The notes under the pieces: generated by a model
Told to the model about the DNA's origin: nothing
Seen by the model: only the letters and a program-made list of their open reading frames with translations
Databases searched by the model: none
Made by a program: the position numbers and the translations under genes
Assembly: GCF_029338315.1 (NCBI RefSeq)
Contig: NZ_CP119795.1
Location: forward strand, 48,832-112,831
Direction of reading: 5' to 3'
DNA length: 64,000 nt
DNA from: Haloarcula regularis
GTDB taxonomy: Archaea; Halobacteriota; Halobacteria; Halobacteriales; Haloarculaceae
Part shown: positions 52,215 to 62,254 of the stretch, piece by piece
Layout of the letters: every line of letters starts with the position of its first letter
Position numbering within the stretch: the stretch's first letter is position 1

Positions 52215-55200
52215 ATGTCTGCTATGGGTCATCAGACACAATTCGATATATCTGAATTTGAGACTGAAATAACTAAGGCGGGAAAATCAGCAGTTATCAA
52301 CGCGATCTCCGACGCGATATCACGCCTTCGCGACCAGATCAAAGACGATACCCTCGAATCCATGCTCAGGGCCGACCCCGGCTCCTACCAGCTCCGAGGA
52401 GACTTCACCAAAGACGCTCTCGATCCCGAACCCCTCACACAAGGCGTCATCATAGAACCATTCCTGGACGCGCTCGGACACCAGAACTACGGGTGGGAGG
52501 CAGGCGATCTCTCCGATAAACGCGGAGAACAAGCCGACTACGCGATCTCCCTTCGTGATGTCGAGAACGTCGATTCCTCACGGCTCCTCATCGAAGCCGA
52601 ACCGGTCAATAAATCACTGACCAACACGCGCGGACACGGTGTCGACCAGGTCAAAGCTGGCTCAGCCAACGCGAGTTCCAGACCGATTTCGGGTTCGCAA
52701 CTGACGGCATCCGCTGGATCTTCATCCGGTACGACCCGGACAGCTACACCCACAACACGATCGAGCACGTGGACCTGCAACCGGTTTTTCTCAAGCTGTT
52801 CGAGAATACGGTCGGAGAGAACCGGCCGCCGGTTGAGGCGCTCAACGATGAGGAAGAGGCGCTAGTCGAGGACTTGATACGGACATTTGCATTCGACAAC
52901 TTCGTCTCGATCATCACGGACGCCCGTGAGGTCATCAAAGAGAAACAAGAAGCAATTACGGACGAGTTCTACGATGACTACGTCCGCCTTGTGTTCGGTA
53001 TCGGCGCAGAAGACGACGAAGAACGCAGATCAAGAAGCCTCGTAGGCGGGGGAATCATACCTCCGGAACAGGCCAGCGGTGATGATGTCCGCCTGTTCTC
53101 AGTCCATCTTATGAATCGGATGATCTTTGTCAAGTTCCTTGAAGACAAGAAGATCGTCCGCCCCGACCTATTGAACACGCTCAAACAGGTCTACGACGAT
53201 GGGATGTACCCGCAAACTTTCTACCAGACCTTTCTCGAACCATTGTTCTATGATGTGTTCAACGTCAAGCCAGAGAACCGCGATCCCCAAATAGACCAGA
53301 TCGATCCCTTTGAGGGTATCCCGTATCTGAACGGTGGCCTGTTCCGCCCGGAGCTGAACGGCTCCGATGAACTGGATGAGCGCGAATTTAACGTCCGGGA
53401 CAGCGTCTTGATGTCTATCATCGAACTGCTTGAGCGCTACCAGTTCTCCGCAGACGGCGGCCCCACAGATATCGACCCCAGCGTCCTGGGCAACGTGTTC
53501 GAAAAGACGATCAACTACATCACGATCGACGATAAGAACAAAAACAAGGAACTCGGCGCCTACTACACTCCCAGCGAGATCACCCGTTTCTGCGCCGAAG
53601 AAACCGTTCGCCCCGCTCTGCTGGATCTTTTCAAGACTCACTTACAGGAGGAGTGGGGATGGCGCCAAGCAGAACTTGATCACTACGACCAATTATACGA
53701 TCTTATCGACGCACTCACAGAGAACAAAGACCTGATCACGGGGTTGCTTGACGAGCTCAACGAATTCTACGTGGTCGACCCTGCCTGCGGCAGTGGCCAC
53801 TTCCTCACCTCCGTCGTCGAAGAAATCGTCAACGCCCGACAAGCCCTCTACGCCCAGATGGGGTCACACCCCAGCCGCCACCGCCTGAAATCGACCACCG
53901 TCCAGAACAATATGTACGGGGTCGACATCATGGACTCCGGTATAGAGATAACAAAGCTCCGCCTGTGGCTCTCGATTATAGCTGAACTCCAGGAAGACGA
54001 TTTGAATTCACTCAGCCAAGAGGAACTCGCGCTGCCCAACATCGTGTTCAACATCCGCCAAGGCAACAGCCTGATCGGGTACCTCGGGTTCCCGGATGAA
54101 ACCGATGACGGGGAATACACGTTCGAAAACTGGTCGGACGACAGCGTTGAGCGCCGATACAAGGATATCATCGACGAAATCAACGCGTACCAGGAAAGCA
54201 GCGCATTCCCTGAAAAGGCAGAGGAGCACCGCCAAAACGCAAAAGACCTGCTGAAGGAGTACCGCTCCGATCTGGACAACAAAACCGTCGACCAGTTCCG
54301 TGCTTTCACCGAGAACGTCACCGACGAGGATGTTCGGGCTCATGATACCTTTCACTGGGTGCTAGAGTTCGCAGAAGTCTTCGCTGACGAGGGGTTCGAC
54401 GTCGTCGTAGGGAACCCACCGTGGGACGAAATCAAAAGCGACCGCAAGGAATTCTTCGTCAAATACGACCCTGTGTTCCGCAGCCTGCCCACTCACGGGA
54501 TGGACGAGCGCCAAAGAACTCCTGGAGGACAAGGACATCAAAAACGAGTGGGAGACCTACCAGTCACGGGTATCCCAGCTAGGGGATTACTTCAAACACA
54601 GCACGGAATACGAACACCAGCAACCCGAAATCGACGGCAGAAAACAGCCTATCGCGAACAATCTCGCCGCATTGTTCCTCGAACGGATATACGATCTCGT
54701 TCACGACGGCGGCTATGTCGCACAGGTCCTGCCGGACATCATATTCAACAACGCGATGGGGAAGGACCTCCGGATGCACCTACTGAATAATACATCTGTG
54801 CAGTCACTAGTAGGATTTGAGAACAAGGGAATCTTCGACGGGCTACACGACCAATATGTCTTCCGGCTGCTCACATTCCAGAACACCGGGGAAACCGATT
54901 ACCTGAACGGGATCTCACGGCAGCACGACGTTAGCATCCTGAACAACATCGAGGAACACACTTTCAAAATCCCGAAAGAGGTGCTCGCAGAGTACTCACC
55001 TGAGGTCCGGCTGTTCCCGATAATACGGACCGAAGAAGAGCTCGGGGTTATCAGCAATGTGGTTCAACACCCGTCTGTCGGCGACCGGATAGACGGCGCC
55101 TGGAACTCTGACCCGTACTACGAGATCAAGAAAGGCCCTGACAACGACCGTATCACCGACTCCAAGGATATCGGTGAATACCCCGTGTACCAGGGCAAGA

Positions 55201-55991
55201 ACATCTATCAGTTCATCCACGACGATTCTATCCTTGACGATATCGAGGATATCGAATACTGGAGCGTGGAGGACGACACAGACACTGTCAAAAGCGCTAA
55301 ACAGCGCGTCCGGGAGAAGAACCTCGGTAATCTGAAACGGTCTCTCTACTACGCCTTCGGCGGGGATGAAACGAGCCAGTCCCAGGTCCAGTTTGTTGAC
55401 GACCTGCTGAAAAAGCACCGTGGCGAACCACTCTCAGAGGATGACGTGAAACTGGACTGTACCGATTATCGGATCATATACCGGTTTATTACGAACGCCA
55501 CCAACGAGCGGACGTTCATTGCGACGGTCATCCCGCCGAGCATCATCAACCTTCACTCGATCTATACGATTCGGCCGTTCGAGATAAATCCATCAAAGGA
55601 TGATTTGGCGGAATCACCGTTGTGGCCGGCGTACGAACCCGCGTTCACGGATGAGGAGATGATGGCAGCAACAGGGTTGTTGAACAGTATCCCGTTCGAC
55701 TTCATTATGCGTACCAAGGTGAACAAAGAGATCTACCAATACACGTTCAAGGAGACGCAGGTTCCCCGGTTGACCGCTGGCGATGAGTGGTTCGATTACA
55801 TCTGGACGCGTGCTGCCCGCCTGAACTGCTACGGTGAGGAGTTTGCCGATTTGCGTGAGCGTCTTGGAGGGGTTGAGCCGGTAACCAATGTTGATGAGCG
55901 CCAGGAATTGCAGGCTGAGATTGATGCTGCCGCGTTCCACGCGTATGGGCTGAATGCAGCTGAGACTGAGTTCGTGCTTGACGATTTATAA
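52215..55991 (+). pseudogene. Type IIG restriction-modification enzyme, two frame breaks
   Basis: The product, about 1260 residues, is read in three pieces. Piece 1 (52215 to about 52656) has the nuclease-like segment EQADYAISLRDVENVDSSRL, LIEAEPVNKSL, a D...ExE variant of the usual ExK. Piece 2 carries the methylase: DPACGSGHFLTSVVEE (about residue 522), NMYGVDIMDSGIEITKLRL, then VVGNPPWDEI (about 733). Piece 3, from about 54513, holds the C-terminal recognition region (YDLVHDGGYVAQVLPDIIF). Frame breaks lie near 52656 (one base missing) and 54513 (one extra or two missing). It should methylate adenine and cleave unmodified DNA, if functional. Confidence 0.75.
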
Positions 55992-56010
55992 AGTAAATAA
56001 TCCCCGCTTG

Positions 56011-56091
56011 ATGACAGACGAGTACTTTGAATCTGTATTCGAGAAGTTTGAGGAGTTGGCTGAGACGGCGCGGGCCGCCGAACAGTCGTAG
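56011..56091 (+). CDS. Possible 26-residue peptide
   Basis: This is a short frame, MTDEYFESVFEKFEELAETA with a six-residue end, that could form one acidic amphipathic helix. It begins 20 bp after the restriction-modification stop and ends 1 bp before a perfect palindrome. It might be a small accessory peptide or chance. Confidence 0.25.
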   Translation: MTDEYFESVFEKFEELAETARAAEQS

Positions 56092-56107
56092 CTCCGAACG
56101 TTCGGAG
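56092..56107. terminator. Perfect 16-bp palindrome between convergent genes
   Basis: CTCCGAACGTTCGGAG is fully self-complementary and lies in the short gap between the plus-strand restriction gene and the convergent DUF2971 gene. A shared transcript-end hairpin is the simplest reading. Confidence 0.4.
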
Positions 56108-56146
56108 ATCTAACCCCTCGATTCCAATGGAACCCGTCCCGAGGCG

Positions 56147-57294
56147 TCACTCAGACGGATTATCCGCCTCAACCAATTCCTCATCTGTCTCTTCCGCAGG
56201 ATCATTCAAAAACGTGTCCTGGTACTCACCGTCAACGACCCGGTGCGCACGGACCTCGTAGTTCAGATGCTCCTGGCCATACTCTGATCGATCCGGCGGA
56301 TCATCCACGTACTGGAAACACTCAACAAAGACCGTGCGTGGATGCAGCTTCTCACGCTGATTCAGCTGGATGACGTCCACAGTGTTCCAGACATCCCAGT
56401 CCGTCTCCCCAACAAAACGGTCAATCAAATCGTCCAGGTACTCTTCGCTGGCCTCGTAGTTAGCCGCCCCACCGAGTTCAGTATCATACGTCTCGTGATG
56501 CGGTGCCGGATCATCCAGTCGAGACGGCACCACCGGCGCCGACACGTCGTGCTCATCTAATGTCTCCTCGACCTCTGCCCGGAGCTCATCATCAGCTCCC
56601 GGCGAAAGGATGACGCGATTGATCAGCGTATCCATATTCGCAGACAGGTTGACGTGGGACGGATTGTCCGGCCTGCTCTCGGGTGGCATCTCTTGACCGT
56701 CCGTCCGGATTATCGGGTTGCCGCCCCGGTTCGTGAGCAGCCGGAACTCTTGCTCGCTGTCGAACGTTCGATGTTTGTAGAAGTACAGGACGTATGGAAT
56801 CCCGGTCGGCGTAAATTCCTCCTCGTAATCCAAGTACCGGACAATACCCATATACAGATCCTCTTGATCGGGCGCGATGAACTCCTCTATCTGCCGGTAC
56901 GTGGTCTCGATCGCTACTCCTCGACCATCTGCGTACATCTCCCAGATCTCTGGGTCCTCATCCGTCCCGAGCCGCCAACAGCTCGCGTAGTAATTCTCAC
57001 GGGCCGCTTCACGTGCCTGTTCTATTCCGCTGGCAAGATCCATCTCCTCGCCGTTGTTGAGAATCATCGATTCGGTCCGCTCCGAACGCTGCCCCTCGTG
57101 TTCACGGGCTGGTTCAGAGGCCTGGCCCTCGCGTTCTTCGTATCCCTCGGCTTGGCCAGCGCGGAACCCGTTTCGAGTGTGTCGGCGAAGTGTCGGAGGG
57201 GTTTGTAGCGCCGGACGATCATCTGGTCTGAGGGTATCATCCACTCGGTGTTTTTGCCGGTGACCGGGCGGCGGGAGGGATCGCCTGATGTCAT
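56147..57294 (-). pseudogene. DUF2971-like protein, frameshifted
   Basis: The core NYYASCWRLGTDEDPEIWEM, followed by YADGRGVAIETTYRQ, is the DUF2971 signature (sCw...WemYa...GvaIe). Later VLYFYKHRTFDSEQEFRLL matches its end. The proper N-terminus (MTSGDPSRRPVTGKNTEWMI, then VRRYKPLRHFADTLETG) lies in another frame from 57294. One missing base between about 57130 and 57185 joins it to the core. DUF2971 proteins are often found in defence loci and phages, and their function is unknown. It converges on the restriction-modification gene. Confidence 0.65.
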
Positions 57295-57429
57295 TTCCTT
57301 CGAATTATCCTCTTCACTACTTGTAGGCGACGACGATGAGGCCGGGTACGAACATTCGGTGTCACGACTTTCGAGGAGCGAAAACCAGTCGAAGAGCGTC
57401 CCGAAATCTACGGGTTATCGTGGCTGTCG

Positions 57430-57632
57430 AGAAGGGTGTGGAAATTATATACACAGGAATATGAAACAAAAAGAAGCAATCCATATCTTCGATATCGTAG
57501 AATGGGCACCACACTAGTGAGTGGGTATTGGGTGTTTCCGGAAAAGCTGTTTTCCGCAGTCAAATTTGGGGGACGCAAAGCGATAGCGATGACTCTCCAC
57601 AGCAGTAAGAGCTTTTCCGGAAACAACCCGGT
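57430..57632. other. Putative Orc1-dependent replication origin
   Basis: Upstream of the orc1 gene a perfect 16-bp inverted repeat, TGTTTCCGGAAAAGCT (57533-57548) and AGCTTTTCCGGAAACA (57610-57625), flanks 61 bp. Similarity extends outward as GGG/CCC. The TTTCC..GGAAAC dyad resembles archaeal origin recognition boxes, which sit in opposite orientation next to Orc1/Cdc6 genes. A purine/A-rich stretch at 57438-57500 (GGAAATTATATACACAGGAA and beyond) could unwind. No gene occupies 57295-57675. Confidence 0.6.
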
Positions 57633-57653
57633 CAGGCTTTTATGACCTGACCG
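57629..57653. promoter_or_regulatory. Operator over the orc1 promoter
   Basis: CGGTCAGG (57629-57636) and CCTGACCG (57646-57653) are perfect inverted arms around CTTTTATGA. That centre contains the TATA-like element about 32 bp before the ATG at 57676. A protein bound here would block the promoter, so tight control of initiator synthesis is likely. Confidence 0.6.
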
Positions 57654-57675
57654 AAAATCAGACTATCAGAATCAA

Positions 57676-58704
57676 ATGATCCGCGATGCTCGCGTTCTCC
57701 GCGCCGGGTTCGTCCCTCGGGAAGTTGAGCATCGCGACGCCGAAGTCAACCACCTCTCCAGTGTTCTCGAGCCCATCACGAACGGGGAACCCGCCGACAC
57801 GGCCATCGTCACTGGACCCAGCGGCGCCGGCAAGACCTGCATCTCGAAATTCGTCACGGAACGGCTCCGGGAAGAGGTCCTCGACGTCGAGACGACCTAC
57901 GTCAACTGCTGGCGCAACTACACCCGGTTCCGCACGCTCTACCAGATCCTCGACGATCTCGGCGCGACCATCGACATCCACCGGCAGTCGACGCCCCACG
58001 ACGAACTCGTTGATCGCCTCCAGCAGCATGACGGCCCGCGAACCGTCGTCATCCTCGATGAGGTCGACCAGCTCGAAGACCCCAGCGTCATCTACGACCT
58101 CCACAGCCTCCCGCAGTTCGCGATCATCTGCATCGCGAACAAGGAAGAGGAGCTGTTCAGCCGCGTCGACGACCGCCTCGTGAGCCGCCTGCGCTCCAGC
58201 GAGCACGTCCGGATGGACAAGTACCACGACGAGCAGCTGTACGACATTCTCAGTGCGCGGGCGAAGTGGGGACTCGATGAGGACGTCATCACCGACGACC
58301 AGCTCTACCGGATCGCCGACGCGGCCGCCGGCGACGCCCGCCTCGCAATCGGCATCCTCCGAACGGCCGCCGGCAAGGCCGATCGCGAGAACCACGAGCG
58401 CATCATCGACGATATTCTCCTGGACGCCGCCGAGGATGCTCGGGCCCAAATCAAGCAGAAGAGCCTCGACTCGCTCACGCCGCACCAGCGCGTCGTCTAC
58501 GACATCGTTCGCGAGCACGGCCCAGTCGGGCCGAGCGAGATTCACGAGCGCTATACCGAGGACGTCGATGACCCACGGACGAAACGGACTATCCGAACGT
58601 ACCTCTCGAAGATGGAGCAGTACAACCTTCTCGAGGCGGAAGGGACGAGTCGGGACCGAGAGTACTCGCTCGTCGATTCAGCGGCGGCGTCGCCGATGCA
58701 GTGA
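57676..58704 (+). CDS. orc1: Orc1/Cdc6-type replication initiator
   Basis: This 342-residue AAA+ protein opens MIRDARVLRAGFVPREVEHR (the family's typical entry). It has Walker A IVTGPSGAGKTCISKFV (about 44-58), Walker B TVVILDEVDQLED (about 120), sensor 1 IICIANKE, sensor 2 AAGDARLAIGILR (about 220) and a C-terminal winged helix (LTPHQRVVYDIVREHGPVGP, TKRTIRTYLSKMEQYNLLEA). It recognises origin boxes and loads MCM. The adjacent inverted repeats are its likely site, making this the plasmid's replication unit. It is shorter than chromosomal copies (about 400 residues), as usual for plasmid-borne paralogues. Confidence 0.92.
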   Translation: MIRDARVLRAGFVPREVEHRDAEVNHLSSVLEPITNGEPADTAIVTGPSGAGKTCISKFVTERLREEVLDVETTYVNCWRNYTRFRTLYQILDDLGATIDIHRQSTPHDELVDRLQQHDGPRTVVILDEVDQLEDPSVIYDLHSLPQFAIICIANKEEELFSRVDDRLVSRLRSSEHVRMDKYHDEQLYDILSARAKWGLDEDVITDDQLYRIADAAAGDARLAIGILRTAAGKADRENHERIIDDILLDAAEDARAQIKQKSLDSLTPHQRVVYDIVREHGPVGPSEIHERYTEDVDDPRTKRTIRTYLSKMEQYNLLEAEGTSRDREYSLVDSAAASPMQ

Positions 58705-58722
58705 CCGTGACCCCGTCAGCTA

Positions 58723-59409
58723 TCAGGAACTGAACTCGCCGAGGCCCGATTGTTCGTGGTCCAGTGGCTCGATAACCTGGGGATCGTCGTTGCCGGGGTT
58801 GTTGACCCGCGTCGAGATCTCGTAGGCATCCAGATCGTCCTTTGGATACGGCTGGCACAGGTCCTTGCGCGTGTTGGGGTCTGCAGTGAGCCAGTCGGAT
58901 TCCGCGTCCTGTGGGAGGACGACCGGCATCCGGTCGTGGATTGAGTTCATCAGGTCGTTCGGCTCCGTCGTGAGAATCGTGACGCACGAGATCGTCTCGT
59001 CGTCGCCCTCCCAGATGTCCCAGAGCCCCGCCATCGCGAACGTGGGGTCGTCCTCCCGGTAAATCCGGTAGGGCTGCTTCGACCCGCCGTTCGGCGATTT
59101 CCATTCGTAGAACCCTGACGAGGGGACGAGGCAGGGACGTGATTCCCACGCCCGCTCGAAGACACGTTTCTCGTCGGCAGTCTCGGAGCGAGCGTTGATG
59201 ATGCCCTCCTCGGGCTCGTCCGCCCAGAACGGAATCAGCCCCCAGTGGTAGGCGTCGATCTCGTCGGAGGCTTCGTTCGTGATGATGTGTAGATTGTCGC
59301 CAGGCGCGATATTGTATCGGGGTGTGTACCCGCCGTCTGCGACGACCTCGGCGTCGAAGCGAGCCTCGAGGTCGGTCTGATCGATGAAGAGCGAGTTCCG
59401 GCCACACAT
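58723..59409 (-). CDS. SRAP (YedK/HMCES-type) DNA-protein crosslink protein
   Basis: This 228-residue protein starts at 59409 with MCGR, since the catalytic Cys2 must follow the removed methionine; an upstream extension in frame is therefore rejected. It has TPRYNIAPGDNLHII, YHWGLIPFWAD, IINARSETADEK (the N, R and E of the abasic-site pocket), CLVPSSGFYEWK and SIHDRMPVVL (active-site His). SRAP proteins covalently cap abasic sites in single-stranded DNA. It is convergent with orc1 and divergent from the phosphoesterase/RNase H fusion, sharing an inverted-repeat operator with it. Confidence 0.9.
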   Translation of the reverse strand: MCGRNSLFIDQTDLEARFDAEVVADGGYTPRYNIAPGDNLHIITNEASDEIDAYHWGLIPFWADEPEEGIINARSETADEKRVFERAWESRPCLVPSSGFYEWKSPNGGSKQPYRIYREDDPTFAMAGLWDIWEGDDETISCVTILTTEPNDLMNSIHDRMPVVLPQDAESDWLTADPNTRKDLCQPYPKDDLDAYEISTRVNNPGNDDPQVIEPLDHEQSGLGEFSS

Positions 59410-59463
59410 ACCGAGGAGTTCGGAGGGTAGCATCTTCAACGTAATCGCACAGGAATCTCACTG

Positions 59464-59505
59464 TTAACCAACAGATTGTCCTGATGAACCTGAGTTGTTG
59501 GTTAA
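59464..59505. promoter_or_regulatory. Dispersed inverted repeat, copy C
   Basis: TTAACCAACA (59464-59473) and TGTTGGTTAA (59496-59505) are spaced by 22 bp, and the outer bases G and C extend each arm to 11. It lies between the divergent SRAP gene (start 59409) and the fusion gene (start 59591), so one bound protein could control both. Confidence 0.7.
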
Positions 59506-59590
59506 CGACAACGAGGCAGAGAATCTCCTAATGCCAAATGGTACACCTAAACAAACGATAGAAGAGGCTACACTAACTACGCTCATACAA

Positions 59591-61034
59591 ATGACCCACA
59601 TACTCGCCGTATCTGACTGGCGCTCTCAACCTATTGACGATCTCTACACCATTCTCGAGATTGTAGAACCAACTCCAGATTTACTACTATATGCCGGCGA
59701 CGACCTCTCACGTTTCAAACGCCGATACTGACACAGATCATCTTGCAGAACTTGCTCGCCTCACGAAGCACCAACAATCACTCTATGTCCGAGGAAACGA
59801 CGACTTCCCCCCGTCAACCGGTCCGCAATTCGATTCGGAATTTACCACCGACCTCCACAGGACACCATACACTTACGAGGACCTCGTGTTCATCGGTCAG
59901 GAAGGATCAACCCAGGGACCTGGTCTCATCACCTATTCCGAGGACGACGTCCAACGGCACCTTTCCGAACAACGCACCGGTTGGGAAGACAGAACTCCGA
60001 TTCTTGTCACTCACACCCCTCCCTTCGGCATTCTCGATATCGGGAAGCGATTCGGGCAACAACGTATCGGGTCGAAGGCCGTCAGGAGCTTCATAGACGA
60101 CATCCAGCCCCCAGTCACCGTCTGCGGTCATTGCCATCAATTCGGAGGCAGAGCTGAAACCCTCGAGTACGGCACAGTGATCAACATTGCGTCCCACGAC
60201 GGAGTAGACGATCCAGGAAGGTACGCACTCATCACCATCGACGCCTCGAATGAGTCTATCGAGTACGAGTTCTACGACACTCGCCATCTGCTAGGGAGCC
60301 GGCTGACTGATCTCGTCCAGGTCGGGAGAAACCGAGTGGAACAGTTCAGTGAGTTAGGGATCACTAGCCCAGATGAGATTACCGAAGAACGGCGTACCCA
60401 ACTCGAAGCCCTCCCAGGAGCCTCGTCATGGCACGTGGACCGGTGGATTGCTCATCGACAGGCTTTCGAAAACGATGAGGTCGTGATTCTAAACAAGTCT
60501 GCCTTCGACGACCTTCACGATACGGAGCCTCTCCTCTTGGACATAGAAACGGATCTTCAGCAGGATCGGATCTGGCTAGTCGGTACCTACAGTTACCAGA
60601 ACGATGCGTACCGACAATTCTTCGATCCGGACGACGAGTCAGCACTCCTTCAGGAGCTGTCTGAGTACCTTAATGATCATGGCTCCGAGCCAATCATCTA
60701 CTACGGAGGGAACTACTTCGACGAACAGTGTCTTAGTCGGAGATTCGACGAACACGGCATCACTGAGGGGATCGACCATCTGGATCGAGCACACGATCTC
60801 GGGATTACTGCCCAACAGGAACTCTTCGGGCCCTTCAATCGGCATAAATTGGACGTCGTAGCGAGCGCGCTCGGATTTGAATATCAAGATCCAGCCGTGG
60901 ATGGGTTTGTGGTCGGGAGCAAGTACACGCGATATCTCCTCGACGGCGAAGAACCAGACTGGGATCGACTCAAACAGTACAATAACGACGATGTAACCGC
61001 GCTGAGAACAATCGTCGATCACATCAGATCGTAG
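59591..61034 (+). pseudogene. Metallophosphoesterase-RNase H-like exonuclease fusion, frameshifted
   Basis: This fusion has about 480 residues. The N-terminus is a calcineurin-like phosphoesterase: THILAVSDW, LLLYAGDD, then in the next frame YVRGNDDFP, ILVTHTPPFG and VTVCGHCHQFGGRAE (metal-binding His/Asn/Asp). A helix-hairpin-helix-like stretch follows (ERRTQLEALPGASSWHVDRW). The C-terminus is a YprB/DEDD-type RNase H-like domain (EPLLLDIETDLQQDRIWLVG about 310-330, YYGGNYFDEQCLSRRF, YNNDDVTALRTIVDHI). Removing one A at 59717-59719 joins the parts (SRF-NADTDTDHLAEL). It could process RNA-DNA or DNA 3' ends. The frame break may be an indel. Confidence 0.65.
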
Positions 61035-61101
61035 GCTCGGGAAATATGCGGGCCGTCAACCGAATTACGTGAGGGCGAGATCACCATGGGTTCAGAGAGT
61101 C

Positions 61102-61143
61102 TTAACCAACAATTGAGCCGTGATCCTCCAGATTGTTGGTTAA
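61102..61143. promoter_or_regulatory. Dispersed inverted repeat, copy D
   Basis: TTAACCAACAAT (61102-61113) and ATTGTTGGTTAA (61132-61143) give 12-bp perfect arms, the longest of the four copies. The spacing of the common 10-bp core is again 22 bp. It lies 165 bp upstream of the RecA-fold gene start at 61308 in an otherwise empty gap (61035-61307). Confidence 0.7.
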
Positions 61144-61307
61144 TCCGACGATGCTGTCCGCCTTCCTCTCTGGAAACGTTCTCGGAAACGGTCGAACGAT
61201 GGCAGAAATCCGTTGCCTGAGTCCGGTTCTACATACCTTCCAGCCCTTCCCTGAAACGCGGAAGCGCCACGCCGCGGCTTATCGGGAACGTAGTCAACTA
61301 GTCGAGT

Positions 61308-62252
61308 ATGGGAGAACACTCAACGTCGAACCGATTGGCGGTGGACCAGCCGACACGGGGCGCAGACCGCAATCGGTCCCTTGCTGACCAGGCCGATCCG
61401 GCTACGGACGAGATGTTGTTGCCGTCACTCGGCGACGGCATCACGCTGCTCGACGTCGAGGGAGGCCGCGGCGTCCCGATCCTGCAGTCGCTCGTACTCG
61501 ACCATCTCCTCCTGCACGACGGGCCCGCCTTCTGGGTCGACGCAAATGGTCACGCGACGACGACGACACTCGCCCAGATCGCGCCCAGTCAACGGTTGCT
61601 CAACCGAATCCACGTGGCACGCGGATTCACCGCCTATCAGCACTACGGCGCCGTCTGTGATCTCCCGACGGCAGTGAACAAGTCGATCCAGATATCCACC
61701 ACCGACGCCAGGGCGGCCGGTCGAGGGGGACCGAGTCGTGACGAGGACACGTCGCCCCACACACCCGCCCTCATCGTCGCGCCGGCCGTCGACGCCCAGT
61801 ACCGCGCCGACGATACCCTCGGCGAAACCCGCGCGAAAACCCTTCAGGCCCGCACCCTCGCCCGGTTAGCGACCTACGCCGATGGGTACGACATCCCGGT
61901 GCTCGTTACGCGAAACGAACGAAACGAATTCACCGAGCCAGTCGCGACGGTCGCCGACCATCACCTCGAGTGCGAGCAAACTCGGATGGGCCCACGGGTC
62001 GTCGGCGAGGACTTCGAGACGCTCGTCTATCCCGTCGACGACGGCGCGTACTACCAGACGACGTTCGCGTACTGGCGGCAGCTGCTCGCGGCACGCGCCA
62101 CGCAGGTCGGCGTGGAATCGGCGACGTCGGCGCCGTCGACGCCGACCCCGGAGGGTGTCGGGACAGGGGTCACCGCTGACGGTGAGACGGTGGCGGCCAC
62201 CGCGGATCCCCTGCTCGATGCATGGACGGCGACCGGGACAGGAGGGCGATAG
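61308..62252 (+). CDS. RecA/RadA-fold protein with degenerate P-loop
   Basis: This 314-residue protein follows the RadA/RadB layout: GITLLDVEGGRGVPILQSLV where a Walker A would be, AFWVDANGHATTTTLAQIAP, LLNRIHVARGFTAYQHY, ALIVAPAVDAQYRADDTLGE (Walker B region), RTLARLATYADGYDIPVLVT and a variable tail. The P-loop lacks GKT/S (GGRGVPIL), so ATP hydrolysis is doubtful. A role as a recombination mediator or assembly paralogue is likely. It is coupled with the next gene (2-bp gap) and preceded by the inverted repeat at 61102. Confidence 0.68.
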   Translation: MGEHSTSNRLAVDQPTRGADRNRSLADQADPATDEMLLPSLGDGITLLDVEGGRGVPILQSLVLDHLLLHDGPAFWVDANGHATTTTLAQIAPSQRLLNRIHVARGFTAYQHYGAVCDLPTAVNKSIQISTTDARAAGRGGPSRDEDTSPHTPALIVAPAVDAQYRADDTLGETRAKTLQARTLARLATYADGYDIPVLVTRNERNEFTEPVATVADHHLECEQTRMGPRVVGEDFETLVYPVDDGAYYQTTFAYWRQLLAARATQVGVESATSAPSTPTPEGVGTGVTADGETVAATADPLLDAWTATGTGGR

Positions 62253-62254
62253 CG

